Of a stretch of 64,000 nucleotides of DNA, positions 1 through 8,451 are shown in pieces; positions within the stretch are counted from its first letter, which is position 1; every line of letters begins with the position of its first letter. The notes beneath the pieces were generated by a model, which was not told the DNA's origin, searched no databases, and was given only the letters and a program-made list of their open reading frames with translations. Both the position numbers and the translations under genes were made by a program. Source of the DNA: Arcobacter_B sp049472135 (GTDB lineage: Bacteria > Campylobacterota > Campylobacteria > Campylobacterales > Arcobacteraceae). The DNA lies in the NCBI RefSeq assembly GCF_049472135.1, contig NZ_JBMOVV010000005.1, positions 1 through 64,000 on the forward strand, written 5' to 3'.

Positions 1-279
1 TTGTTAGGACAACCACATAGTATGGTAAGACATCCAGATATGCCAAGAAAAGCATTTAAATCATTATGGGATACAGTGCAAAAAGGTGAGATATGGACAG
101 GGTATGTAAAAAATGCCACAAAATCAGGAGGGTTTTATTGGGTATATGCAACAGTATATCCATTTGAGTCATGTGATGGTTCAAGAGGTTACATGTCTTG
201 TAGAAGAAAAGCTAGTCCTAAAGAAATAGCTGAGGCTGAAGAACTTTATGCTATTTGGAATAAGGAAGAAGGAAGATAA
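1..279 (+). CDS. PAS-domain sensor protein (Aer-like), 5' truncated
   Basis: The reading frame is open at the left edge, so only the last ~92 residues are present and the true start is outside the window. The visible part matches the second half of an Aer-type PAS domain: a GQPHSMVRHPDMP segment, then an FKSLWDTVQKGEIWTGYVKN segment and a GGFYWVYATVYP strand. In this family these residues surround an FAD or other small-ligand pocket used for redox or energy taxis. Nothing resembling a methyl-accepting or kinase domain follows; the gene stops about 25 residues after the PAS core, so it is probably a stand-alone PAS protein, as is common in Arcobacter-like genomes. The partner signalling protein cannot be seen. 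Confidence 0.75.
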   Translation: MLGQPHSMVRHPDMPRKAFKSLWDTVQKGEIWTGYVKNATKSGGFYWVYATVYPFESCDGSRGYMSCRRKASPKEIAEAEELYAIWNKEEGR

Positions 280-360
280 TCTTTCTTTCTTAAAAGCTTC
301 AAAACTAAACTACCTTTAAATAAAATCTCTTCTAAAAACTCTATAAATATTTAATTTATC

Positions 361-375
361 TATAATAGGTATAAT
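361..375 (+). promoter_or_regulatory. Candidate sigma-70 promoter, two overlapping TATAAT boxes
   Basis: Two TATAAT hexamers (361-366 and 370-375) lie in an AT-rich stretch 29-43 bases before the start of the zinc-ribbon membrane protein. A GGAG ribosome-binding site follows at 393-396. No convincing -35 box is visible, which is usual for Campylobacterota sigma-70 promoters. Confidence 0.4.
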
Positions 376-403
376 AAGAAAAAATTTATTATGGAGTAAG
401 TTT

Positions 404-772
404 ATGGACTTAATAAACTGTCCTGTATGTGAACATCAAATACTATCAAGAATTGGAACTATTTGTCCGAATTGTGGCCATACAGTAAAATATTTTGAAG
501 GTAATAAAAAAAGAAAAGAGTATAGCAAATATTTTGCCCTATCAATTTTTGTTCCTTTTACATCATTTCTAATTGTACTATTCTCAGCAGTAAATCAAAC
601 AGCTTTTTATATTGCAGTTGCTTTATTTATAGCACTAGCTATATATACAATACCTTTAAGATACAAAAATCTATTTTTTACAAACTACGAAAGATATTTA
701 TTTTGGGGGATTTGGCTTTTAGGAAATGGCTTAATTGTAACTATGATTTACAATTTAATAAGTAAATTTTAA
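404..772 (+). CDS. Zinc-ribbon small membrane protein, function unknown
   Basis: This 122-residue protein starts with a cytoplasmic zinc ribbon made of two cysteine pairs, CPVC near residues 7-10 and CPNC near 21-24. Three hydrophobic segments follow (about residues 43-62, 65-84 and 98-119). The ribbon probably binds structural zinc; the membrane part shows no transport motif. The start is supported by GGAG eight bases upstream. It stands alone between the PAS gene and the convergent def operon and ends at a shared terminator. I do not recognise a named family, and no function is proposed beyond a membrane-anchored zinc ribbon. Confidence 0.7.
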   Translation: MDLINCPVCEHQILSRIGTICPNCGHTVKYFEGNKKRKEYSKYFALSIFVPFTSFLIVLFSAVNQTAFYIAVALFIALAIYTIPLRYKNLFFTNYERYLFWGIWLLGNGLIVTMIYNLISKF

Positions 773-791
773 TAAATAAAAGAAAAAGAGC

Positions 792-814
792 GGAAAAGTT
801 TATTAACTTTTTCC
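792..814. terminator. Bidirectional terminator, zinc-ribbon gene / def
   Basis: GGAAAAGTT (792-800) pairs with AACTTTTTCC (805-814) with one bulged base. T-rich tracts lie on the plus-strand side and A-rich on the other, so it can serve both convergent genes. The def stop codon lies in the loop. Confidence 0.65.
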
Positions 815-1324
815 TTTTTCTTTTAACTTCTTCTTCCATTCTTTTTCGAATTTCTTTCTTTTTAAGAATGATAAATTTTCAATAAATAAATGACCTTCTA
901 AATGTTCCATCTCATGTTGCCATGCAACAGCTAGAAAACCTTCAGCTTCCATTGTTTGTTTTTGTCCAAACCTATCATAATATTCTACTATAATATGCTC
1001 AGCCCTTTTTACATCCTCATGAAAACCAGGAACACTTAAACATCCTTCTGTAAAAACTTGTTCTCCATCTTTATGAGTAATTACAGGATTAATTGCCTCA
1101 ATTAACTCTTCTTTATTTTGAATATCATTCTCATCAGGTAGATTAATAATAAGTATATTTAAAGGAATAGCAACTTGAATTGCAGCAAGTCCAACTCCAT
1201 TTTGGTCAATCATTGTTTCATACATATCATCTAAAAGAGTGTGAAGTTCTTCATCGAAGTTCTCCACATCTTTAGATTTTGTTCGAAGTAATTTATTTGG
1301 ATAAGTAATAACTTCTCTAATCAT
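803..1324 (-). CDS. def: Peptide deformylase
   Basis: A cytoplasmic metalloenzyme that removes the formyl group from the N-terminal methionine of nascent proteins. All three signature motifs are present: GVGLAAIQ at 43-50, EGCLS at 93-97 (Cys 95 is a metal ligand) and HEMEH at 137-141, where two His are metal ligands and Glu 138 is catalytic. The motif has Glu where many enzymes have Asp (HEMDH), a harmless variation outside HExxH. The length of 173 residues is normal. It is the third gene of a tig-clpP-def run with 11 bases after clpP, so nascent-chain folding, processing and degradation are likely co-expressed. The Lys-rich C-terminal tail is typical of the phylum. Confidence 0.97.
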   Translation of the reverse strand: MIREVITYPNKLLRTKSKDVENFDEELHTLLDDMYETMIDQNGVGLAAIQVAIPLNILIINLPDENDIQNKEELIEAINPVITHKDGEQVFTEGCLSVPGFHEDVKRAEHIIVEYYDRFGQKQTMEAEGFLAVAWQHEMEHLEGHLFIENLSFLKRKKFEKEWKKKLKEKGKS

Positions 1325-1335
1325 TATATAAATCT

Positions 1336-1920
1336 CTATTTGTGTTTTGAAATAACTTGGTCAACTAAACCATACTCTTTTGCTTCATTAGCACTCATAA
1401 AGTTATCTCTGTCAGTATCTCTTTCAATTGTTTCGATATCTTGACCTGTTTGCTCAGCAATCATAGCATTTAAAGTATCTTTCATTCTTTGAATCTCTTT
1501 AGCTTGAATCTGAATATCAGTTGCTTGCCCTTGAGCTCCACCTAATGGTTGGTGAATCATTATTCTAGAGTTTGGAAGAGAATATCTCTTACCTTTAACT
1601 CCAGAAGATAATAAAAATGCACCCATAGATGCTGCTTGACCAATACAAATAGTACAAACATCTGGTTTTATATAATTCATAGTATCATAAATAGACATAC
1701 CACTTGTAATCACTCCACCTGGAGAGTTGATGTAAAGATAGATGTCTTTATCTGGATCTTCAGCTTCTAAGAATAAAAGCTGTGCAACAACAGTAGAAGC
1801 TACTTGGTCATTAATCTCACCGCTTAACATAATAATTCTATCTTTAAGAAGTCTTGAGTAGATGTCGTAACTTCTCTCACCTCTTCCACTTTTCTCAACT
1901 ACGTATGGTATATAGCTCAT
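1336..1920 (-). CDS. clpP: ATP-dependent Clp protease proteolytic subunit
   Basis: This is the serine-protease barrel subunit of Clp. The catalytic triad is visible: Ser 98 in GQAASMGA, His 123 in RIMIHQPLGG, and Asp 172 in the RDTDRDNF segment. At 194 residues it has the standard length with little propeptide. It sits 17 bases downstream of trigger factor and just upstream of def, a conserved Campylobacterota arrangement. In this window its unfoldase partner ClpA and the adaptor ClpS are encoded at 39.6-42.2 kb, and N-end-rule transferases at 26.6 and 37.1 kb. No ClpX gene is in the window, though one is expected elsewhere. Confidence 0.98.
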   Translation of the reverse strand: MSYIPYVVEKSGRGERSYDIYSRLLKDRIIMLSGEINDQVASTVVAQLLFLEAEDPDKDIYLYINSPGGVITSGMSIYDTMNYIKPDVCTICIGQAASMGAFLLSSGVKGKRYSLPNSRIMIHQPLGGAQGQATDIQIQAKEIQRMKDTLNAMIAEQTGQDIETIERDTDRDNFMSANEAKEYGLVDQVISKHK

Positions 1921-1937
1921 TTATCTATCCTAGTTAA

Positions 1938-3239
1938 TTATTTACCTAATTTTTCATCTAATAATTTAGAGATAACTCTCTCTTCAATCATAGACATTTT
2001 AATAGCTGGTAGGTAACCTGCTTCTTCGTATTGTTTTAATACTTCTTGTGGGTTTTGTCCCATTTGCATTGCTTCAAAGTATAATACTTGAGTAACTTCT
2101 TGATCAGATACTTCTACTTCTTCAGCTTTAGCTAATGCATCTACAATGAATGTAGCTTTTACAGAGTTTTGAGCATCTTCTTTTAACTCATCTCTCATAC
2201 TTTCAACTTTAGAAGCGTCTTCTTGTAATCCTTTGATTTCATCTTCGCTTAAAGTTCTGATTTTGTTATTTAACGCATAGTTTACTTCTTGGTCAACTAC
2301 AGTTGCTGGTAAAGCGAAATCTAAAGTTTCAACTAATTTTTCTAAGTAAGCTGGCTTTAACTCTTCTCTGTAGTATTTAGCTTTTGCTTCGTTAGTGATT
2401 TGCTCTTTGATTTTCTCTTTTAAAGTTTCTAAAGTTGCACCCTCTTCTTGTGGTAACATTTTAGCTGCTAACTCATCATTTAATTCAGGAGCTGTTTTTT
2501 CTTGAATTTCATGTAAAGTTACTTTAAATGTAGCTTCTTTACCTGCTAATTCTTTAGATTGGTACTCTTCTGGGAAAGTTACAACGATATCTTTATCTTC
2601 TTCATATTTCATACCAATTACTTGATCTTCAAAACCTGGAATGAAAGAACCAGAACCAATTTCTAATGTATACTTTTCAGCTTTTCCACCATCAAATGCT
2701 ACACCATCAACAAAACCTTCAAAATCGATAACAGCGAAGTCACCTTCTCTTACCATTCTTTTTCTTTTGATTTTTTCTAATGGAGCTGATTGCTTAGCAA
2801 TCTCTTCTAATCTTGAAGTTACTTCTTCATCAGATGCTTCTTTAGACTCAACTTCTGGTAATAATGCTTTGTAATCACCTAAATCTACATTTGGCTTAAC
2901 AGCTACTTTTACTTCTACGTCAATAGAACCATCTTCGTTTTTGTCAAATTTAGAAATTGAAGGCTCACCAACCATATCTTCATTTTTAACGTCTAATTCT
3001 TTTAATCCGTCAGTTAATACAGCTCTTAATGCTTCACCTTCAGCATCTTCTACTAATTTGTCAGCATATCTTTGTTTTACTACTGCTACAGGAACTTTTC
3101 CCTTTCTAAAACCTTGGATATCCATAGTTTTTGCAGCTTGCTTAGCTAAATTGTCTAAGTTTGTTTCAATAGTTGCTTTCTCAATTTTTGCAGAAATCAC
3201 TACGTTTGCGTCGTCAACTCTTTGTGCGTTAAATTCCAT
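1938..3239 (-). CDS. tig: Trigger factor, ribosome-associated chaperone and prolyl isomerase
   Basis: A 433-residue cytosolic chaperone that docks at the ribosome tunnel exit. The N-terminal ribosome-binding domain carries the signature GFRKGKVPVAVVKQRY (about 43-58). The central FKBP-like prolyl isomerase domain begins with the GDFAVIDFEGFVDGVAFDGG segment (about 166-185). The rest is the long alpha-helical substrate-cradling domain. It is the first gene of tig-clpP-def on the minus strand. The 89-base gap to the divergent von Willebrand gene must hold both promoters. Codon use is rich in GCT/GTA-type codons, consistent with high expression. Confidence 0.97.
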   Translation of the reverse strand: MEFNAQRVDDANVVISAKIEKATIETNLDNLAKQAAKTMDIQGFRKGKVPVAVVKQRYADKLVEDAEGEALRAVLTDGLKELDVKNEDMVGEPSISKFDKNEDGSIDVEVKVAVKPNVDLGDYKALLPEVESKEASDEEVTSRLEEIAKQSAPLEKIKRKRMVREGDFAVIDFEGFVDGVAFDGGKAEKYTLEIGSGSFIPGFEDQVIGMKYEEDKDIVVTFPEEYQSKELAGKEATFKVTLHEIQEKTAPELNDELAAKMLPQEEGATLETLKEKIKEQITNEAKAKYYREELKPAYLEKLVETLDFALPATVVDQEVNYALNNKIRTLSEDEIKGLQEDASKVESMRDELKEDAQNSVKATFIVDALAKAEEVEVSDQEVTQVLYFEAMQMGQNPQEVLKQYEEAGYLPAIKMSMIEERVISKLLDEKLGK

Positions 3240-3328
3240 TAAATTTACTCCGATTGTTATAATTTAAACGAAGATTTTATCTAAAAATTACTAAGGCTTT
3301 TATAAAATACTTTTTTAAAGGAGTCCAC

Positions 3329-4993
3329 TTGAGTTTTTTATATGAAAATGTGCTATTTTTTATGCTAATTCCAAGTCTTTTTCTATTCTTTTTGATTCTG
3401 AAAAAAGGTGACAAATTTGGTGAATATTTTAGTAAAGAAATACTAGATAAACTATCTGTTTTAAATCAATATTTTTCTAATAAATCAAGAAATATAATAA
3501 TGTTTATCTCACTTATTTTTATGATTATTGCTCTTGCTAGACCAGTTACAAATGAAAAAAATATAGAAACAAATCAAAAAATAAACTCTGTCATTATTGC
3601 TATTGATGTTTCAAAATCAATGTTAGCAAATGATATATTTCCAAACAGATTATCTTTTGCAAAAGAAAAAACCATAAACTTGATTAATGAGTATAAAGAA
3701 TTCGCAATAGGTGTTATAGTTTTTGCAAAAGATGCTTTTATCTTATCACCTTTAACTCAAGATTTAGAATCATTGAAAGATCTTGTAAATAATCTTGATT
3801 ATTCAATCAATTTTAATAATGGCACAAATATTTATAATACAATTGAAGCAAGTAATAAACTTTTAAAAGAGTATGAAAATAAAAATATAATTCTTCTTAC
3901 AGATGGTGCCAATAAAGAAAACTTTAATGATGAAATCAATCTTGCAAAGCAAAATAATATAAAAGTATTTACTATTGCAACTGCTACAAAAAAGCCAACT
4001 GCAATAAAATTGAAAAACAATGAATATTTAACAAATGATAAAAATGAGGTTGTAACCGTAGCTTTAAATGAGAGAATAAAAGAGTTATCATTAAATACAA
4101 ATGCTGGATATATAAACTTTACATTGGATAATCAAGATATAAAAAAGATTAAAAATGAAATCACTAGTTCATTTTCAAATAAAGAGTTTAAATCAAAAAA
4201 ACATAAAACATACACTGAACTATTTTATTATCCTTTGGCATTAAGTATTCTTTTACTGCTGATTGCTTTTTCTTCTGTACCTAAAATAAGAAAAGTTAAA
4301 ACTAGCGCTAATAGTTTTTTTGTTTTATTCATTTTATTATTTATACAAGAAGATATAAAAGCTTCTATCTTTGATTTTAAGTACATTGATGAAGGAGAAA
4401 AAGCTTATAAAAATAAGGAGTATGAAAAAGCATTTGATAACTTTAATGAAATTAAGCATAGTAATGAAAAAGAGTACAATATAGCAAATAGTTTGTATAA
4501 ACAAAAAAAGTTTAAAGAAGCTATTAAAAGATATAAAAATGTTAAAACAGATGATAGAAATTTAAAATTTAATAAACTGCATAATCTTGGAAATGCCTAT
4601 GCTAATAATAATCAATATAAAGAAGCAATACAAAGTTATGAAGATGCCTTGAAAATTAAAAATGACAAAGAAACAAAAGAGAATTTAGAAACAATAAAAA
4701 AATATTTAAATCGGCAAAAACAAAAAGATAAAAATCATGAAAAAAATGAAAATAAAGAAAATCCTAATAACAATGAATCTAAATTAGAAAAATCTAAAAA
4801 AGAACATAAAAATAGTCAAGACAAAAATAAAGAAAACAAACAAAAACCAAATGAAAAGAAACTAGATAATAAAGAGCACATTTCTAAACAAGAAGAAGAT
4901 AAATGGCTTAAAAAATTAGAGAATCAAAATAAAAAAATATTTTTACAAAAAGTACCTAGTAAAAACAATTATGAAACAAAAACAGCTTGGTAA
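3329..4993 (+). CDS. von Willebrand factor A / TPR membrane protein, BatB-BatC-like
   Basis: The 554-residue product has two N-terminal membrane helices (about 8-24 and 56-70), then a periplasm- or cytoplasm-facing vWA domain with a complete metal-ion-dependent adhesion site: DVSKS at 93-97, Thr 166 in NNGTN and Asp 192 in LLTDGAN. A third helix pair follows near 295-345, then two or three TPR repeats (about 350-450) and a Lys/Asn/Glu-rich tail. This is the BatA/BatB core joined to a BatC-like TPR, linked in other bacteria to aerotolerance or envelope stress. The TTG start is favoured by AAGGAG five bases upstream. It stands alone; the BatD homologue is at 61.4 kb, and no MoxR or DUF58 gene is adjacent. 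Confidence 0.85.
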   Translation: MSFLYENVLFFMLIPSLFLFFLILKKGDKFGEYFSKEILDKLSVLNQYFSNKSRNIIMFISLIFMIIALARPVTNEKNIETNQKINSVIIAIDVSKSMLANDIFPNRLSFAKEKTINLINEYKEFAIGVIVFAKDAFILSPLTQDLESLKDLVNNLDYSINFNNGTNIYNTIEASNKLLKEYENKNIILLTDGANKENFNDEINLAKQNNIKVFTIATATKKPTAIKLKNNEYLTNDKNEVVTVALNERIKELSLNTNAGYINFTLDNQDIKKIKNEITSSFSNKEFKSKKHKTYTELFYYPLALSILLLLIAFSSVPKIRKVKTSANSFFVLFILLFIQEDIKASIFDFKYIDEGEKAYKNKEYEKAFDNFNEIKHSNEKEYNIANSLYKQKKFKEAIKRYKNVKTDDRNLKFNKLHNLGNAYANNNQYKEAIQSYEDALKIKNDKETKENLETIKKYLNRQKQKDKNHEKNENKENPNNNESKLEKSKKEHKNSQDKNKENKQKPNEKKLDNKEHISKQEEDKWLKKLENQNKKIFLQKVPSKNNYETKTAW

Positions 4994-5023
4994 AATCTAA
5001 AAACTTAATAGTTTTTAGATTTT
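4992..5023. terminator. Bidirectional terminator with 13-bp stem
   Basis: AAAATCTAAAAAC (4992-5004) pairs perfectly with GTTTTTAGATTTT (5011-5023). The loop contains the stop codon of the convergent PPK2 gene. It serves the vWA gene on plus and the PPK2 pair on minus. Confidence 0.8.
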
Positions 5024-6126
5024 CTCATTTGAAGTAATTCTCTTTGAACAGAGATATTTACTTCTTCATTTGGCTCAAAGTCTAATGAGTAGTTTCTTCC
5101 ATCATAGTCAACAGAATTTAAAATAACTTTCATTGCTTCAAGTCTTGCTTTGTGCTTGTCATCACTTCTTACTATATGCCATGGAGCAGATCTTGAAGTA
5201 GTTCTTCTTAGCATTTCATATTTTTTCTCAGAGAACTCATCCCATAAATCTTGTGCTTGCATATCAACTTCTGAGAATTTCCATTGTCTTAGTGGGTCAT
5301 TGATTCTTCTATCAAATCTTCTTTTTTGTTCTTCTTTTGATACAGAGAAATAAAGTTTGATTAAAATCATTCCTTGTCTTACTAGATCTTGTTCAAAATT
5401 AACAACATCTTCCATAAAAATCTCATGTTCTTCTTTTGTACAAAATCCAAAAATAGGTTCAACCATAGCTCTGTTATACCAAGATCTATCAAATAAAACC
5501 ATTTCTCCACCTGTTGGGAAATGCTCAATATATCTTTGGAAGAACCATTGGTTTCTTTGTGTTTCAGTTGGCTTACCAAGTGCTACAACTCTATAATGCT
5601 TATTATTCATATATCTTGTGATTCTTCTGATTGCTCCACCTTTACCTGAAGCATCTCTACCTTCAAAAAGAATAATCATTCTTTTATTCTCTTTTTCAAG
5701 ATAGTTTTGAAGTTTAATAAGTTCGATTTGGTATTTTTTTAACTCTTCTAAATCATAAATTTTTTGAATACCATAAGCCAATGTTTCTGGATGAATTTTT
5801 TTATAATCACCTAGCACATTTATCAGCTCTTCATTCTCTTTTCTAAGTTTTTCTAACTCTTCATTTACATGTGTGTTTGTTTGAGCAGTCACTTTATTTG
5901 TCTCTTCCTTCGCTTTTTTTACAACAATAGACTCTTTAAAACTCTTCATAAGTTCTAATGCTGCTTTTTTAGTAAGATTATCCTTTTTTGTATAACCTAA
6001 TACTTTTACATATCTTTTTCTTTCAAATTGAAATCTAGCAATATACTTTTTTCCAAAAATTGGATGTGTTGCTTTAGATATATATAATCCACTATAATTT
6101 GTCTTTTCAAAATCACTTAAATTCAT
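5005..6126 (-). CDS. PPK2-family polyphosphate kinase with N-terminal Arm/AP2-like extension
   Basis: PPK2 enzymes transfer phosphate between polyphosphate and nucleoside di- or monophosphates. The kinase core spans about residues 125-355, with Walker A FEGRDASGKGG at 154-164 and Walker B/lid LFDRSWYNRA at 211-220. The first ~68 residues are not part of PPK2: GLYISKATHPIFGKKYIA, then RYVKVLGYTKKDNLTKKAAL, resembles the small three-stranded arm-type DNA-binding domain of tyrosine recombinases. A short coiled coil (about 87-108) connects it to the kinase. The gene starts directly after the stop of a second PPK2, so the pair is one operon. The nucleotide specificity (class I, II or III) cannot be read with certainty. 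Confidence 0.88.
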   Translation of the reverse strand: MNLSDFEKTNYSGLYISKATHPIFGKKYIARFQFERKRYVKVLGYTKKDNLTKKAALELMKSFKESIVVKKAKEETNKVTAQTNTHVNEELEKLRKENEELINVLGDYKKIHPETLAYGIQKIYDLEELKKYQIELIKLQNYLEKENKRMIILFEGRDASGKGGAIRRITRYMNNKHYRVVALGKPTETQRNQWFFQRYIEHFPTGGEMVLFDRSWYNRAMVEPIFGFCTKEEHEIFMEDVVNFEQDLVRQGMILIKLYFSVSKEEQKRRFDRRINDPLRQWKFSEVDMQAQDLWDEFSEKKYEMLRRTTSRSAPWHIVRSDDKHKARLEAMKVILNSVDYDGRNYSLDFEPNEEVNISVQRELLQMRKSKNY

Positions 6127-7053
6127 CTATTGGGCCTTTGCAAACTTATTTTCTTGTTCCATAATTTCTATCTCTTTAGTACCATCAATTAAAACTTCGT
6201 TATCTATATTTTCAATAACTTCATGAACTTTATTTGGGTATTCAATATTAGATAAAATATGTTTTATACAATTTAATCTAGCTTTCTTTTTATTATCACT
6301 TCTAATTACTGTCCATGGTGCATGTTCAGAGTTTGAAGCCATAAGCATTGAAAACTTAGCTACTGTATATTTATCCCATAGATTTTGTGATTCTTTATCA
6401 ACTGGTGAAAGTTTGTACTGTTTTAATGGGTCAACTTCTCTTTTTTTGAATCTTCTAGCTTGTTCTTTTTTTGACACTGAAAAATAAAATTTCATTAGAA
6501 TAATTCCTGATTTTACTAACATTTTTTCAAACTCAGGAACTTCTCTTAAAAACTCATGATGTTCTTCTGTAGAACAGAATCCCATAACAGGTTCAACACC
6601 TGCTCTGTTATACCAAGACCTATCAAATAAAACTATTTCTCCTGCACTTGGAAGATGTTTTGTATATCTTTGGAAATACCACTGAGTCTTTTCAATATCA
6701 CTAGGTTTTTCAAGAGCAACAACTCTTGCTCCCCTTGGATTTAAATGCTCAGTAATTCTTTTGATAGTACCACCTTTTCCAGCAGCATCTCTTCCTTCAA
6801 AAATCATTAAAAGTTTTAATCCTTTATCTTTTACATGATTTTGAAGTTTTAAAAGTTCAATCTGTAAAGAAGTAAGTTCTCTTTCATACTCTAAAGTCTC
6901 TTTCTTTACCCAGATTTGAACTTTTTTACCTTTTTGTCTAAGTTCAGTTCTTTTTCTATTTTTATTTACATAGTCATGTTTTATATCATCATGTGTATCA
7001 ATCTCATCCATGTCTTTGAATTCTTCGTTAATGATATCTCTTTCTTGCCCCAT
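6127..7053 (-). CDS. ppk2: PPK2-family polyphosphate kinase
   Basis: This is a 308-residue single-domain PPK2. Walker A FEGRDAAGKGG is at 85-95 and Walker B LFDRSWYNRA at 142-151, with the family motif WYFQRYTKHLPSAGEIVLFD just before it. Its length and one-domain build fit the usual ~300-residue class I type that makes NTP from polyphosphate. An AAGGTGG ribosome-binding site precedes the ATG. It is immediately upstream of the N-terminally extended PPK2, with no gap. The two are clear paralogues but diverged, so probably not functionally redundant; different nucleotide preference is a reasonable guess. Confidence 0.93.
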   Translation of the reverse strand: MGQERDIINEEFKDMDEIDTHDDIKHDYVNKNRKRTELRQKGKKVQIWVKKETLEYERELTSLQIELLKLQNHVKDKGLKLLMIFEGRDAAGKGGTIKRITEHLNPRGARVVALEKPSDIEKTQWYFQRYTKHLPSAGEIVLFDRSWYNRAGVEPVMGFCSTEEHHEFLREVPEFEKMLVKSGIILMKFYFSVSKKEQARRFKKREVDPLKQYKLSPVDKESQNLWDKYTVAKFSMLMASNSEHAPWTVIRSDNKKKARLNCIKHILSNIEYPNKVHEVIENIDNEVLIDGTKEIEIMEQENKFAKAQ

Positions 7054-7069
7054 TATCCACCTTTTTAAA

Positions 7070-8221
7070 TCATGATAGTCTCATTTTATAGTCATTATAT
7101 CCAAAATTGTTTACAACTTGGTAACAATCATTGTTCTTTTTTAATACTATAGATGGTAACTTAATTCCATTAAATGTAGTAGTTTTTACCATAGTATAAT
7201 GAATCATATCTTCTAAAATAATTCTATCCCCTACTTTTAACTCATCATCAAAAGAGTAATCCCCTATTACATCACCAGCCAAACAAGTATTACCAGCAAA
7301 TCTATAAGTATATTTTTTTTCATTTGCAAGACCACTATTTCTAACATCAGGTCTATATGGCATTGCTAATGTATCAGGCATATGTGCTTCAGCAGATGTA
7401 TCTAAGATGGCTATTTTCATTCCATTATCAACAATATCTAATACTGTTGCACTTAGGTATCCAGTTTGCCAACCAACTGCTTCACCTGGTTCTAAATATA
7501 CTTCTAAATGAGGATATCTTTTTTTGAAGCTTTTTAAAACTTCAATTAATCTATCTACATCATAATCAACTCTAGTGATATGATGACCACCTCCAAAATT
7601 TACCCATTTCATAGAAGGAAGGAATTCACCAAAATTTTTCTCAAAATTTGCTAAAGCACCTTCTAAAACATCAACATTTTGTTCACAAAGTGCATGAAAG
7701 TGTAACCCATCAATCCCTTCTAATTCATCTTCTTGGAAATTTGCTTTAGTAATACCAAGTCTTGAAAATGGTGCGCAAGGGTTATATAAATCAACCTCAA
7801 CAGATGAGTATTCAGGATTTACTCTAAGTCCTAATGATGTTTTTCCTATTGCTTTTTCTTTAAATCTTTTTAATTGAGAAAAAGAGTTAAAAACTACATG
7901 ATTTGATAAAGATACAATCTCATCAAACTCTTCATCTTTAAAAGCAGGAGAATAAGTATGAACTTCTCCACCAAACTCTTCTTTTGCAAGAATTGCTTCA
8001 TGTAATCCTGAAGCACAACATCCTTTTAAATATTTTCTACAAATATCAAAAGTACTAAAAAGTGCAAATCCTTTTAAAGCAAGAAGTATATTTACTTCTG
8101 CTTCATCCTGTACTCTTTTTAGTGTTTCTAAATTTTTAATTAGTAATGCTTCTTCACAAACAAAAGCTGGGCTTGGAAGCTCTTCATTTTTAATAAGGTT
8201 ATTATTCTTCAAGTGGTTCAA
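7070..8221 (-). CDS. nspC: Carboxynorspermidine / carboxyspermidine decarboxylase
   Basis: A PLP-dependent alanine-racemase-fold decarboxylase that converts carboxy(nor)spermidine to (nor)spermidine, the last step of the alternative polyamine route known from Vibrio and Campylobacter. The PLP lysine is Lys 50 in ILLALKGFALF. Further hallmarks are the HFHALCEQN segment, the WVNFGGGHHIT glycine loop and EPGEAVGW. No ATG is available near the start: the frame offers TTG at 8221 or at 8212, both inside the 3' end of the rubredoxin gene. The second has GAGG 12 bases upstream. Translation is thus likely coupled to rubredoxin. The partner dehydrogenase lies just upstream at 8452. Confidence 0.93.
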   Translation of the reverse strand: MNHLKNNNLIKNEELPSPAFVCEEALLIKNLETLKRVQDEAEVNILLALKGFALFSTFDICRKYLKGCCASGLHEAILAKEEFGGEVHTYSPAFKDEEFDEIVSLSNHVVFNSFSQLKRFKEKAIGKTSLGLRVNPEYSSVEVDLYNPCAPFSRLGITKANFQEDELEGIDGLHFHALCEQNVDVLEGALANFEKNFGEFLPSMKWVNFGGGHHITRVDYDVDRLIEVLKSFKKRYPHLEVYLEPGEAVGWQTGYLSATVLDIVDNGMKIAILDTSAEAHMPDTLAMPYRPDVRNSGLANEKKYTYRFAGNTCLAGDVIGDYSFDDELKVGDRIILEDMIHYTMVKTTTFNGIKLPSIVLKKNNDCYQVVNNFGYNDYKMRLS

Positions 8222-8366
8222 AATCCTCTTTACCTACGCCACAATCAGGACATTCCCAATCTTCAGGAATATCCTCAAATGCTGTACCTGGTTCAATCCC
8301 ACTATCAGGATCACCTTTTTCTGGGTCATATACATAGTCACATACTGTACAAATATATTTTTGCAT
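8202..8366 (-). CDS. Rubredoxin
   Basis: A 54-residue one-iron electron carrier with the two required cysteine pairs, CTVC at 6-9 and CPDC at 39-42, and the typical DPEKGDPDSGIEPGTAFEDI middle. It accepts single electrons, usually for oxygen or peroxide reductases or other cytoplasmic redox enzymes. Its last codons overlap the start of nspC in another frame, so the two are translated together; no functional link to polyamines is known to me. The ATG is preceded by an AAAGGATATAAA ribosome-binding region. Confidence 0.95.
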   Translation of the reverse strand: MQKYICTVCDYVYDPEKGDPDSGIEPGTAFEDIPEDWECPDCGVGKEDFEPLEE

Positions 8367-8451
8367 TTTATATCCTTTATATTTGATATAAACTATTATA
8401 CAACTACTTTAAATAATAAAGTACTTAAATAAAGCACTTATTTTTATTATT

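Noticed and set aside
2641..3267. Two plus-strand frames antisense to tig
   Set aside because: Ser/Thr-rich composition typical of shadows of a highly expressed gene.
5947..6096. Integrase-like arm domain suggesting a remnant prophage integrase
   Set aside because: The frame continues without break into PPK2, there is no catalytic recombinase domain, and no attachment repeats or tRNA gene lie nearby.
8395..8450. AAGTGCTT/AAGTACTT hairpin as terminator of the dehydrogenase gene
   Set aside because: One mismatched (G-U) pair and a weak stem; not strong enough to call.
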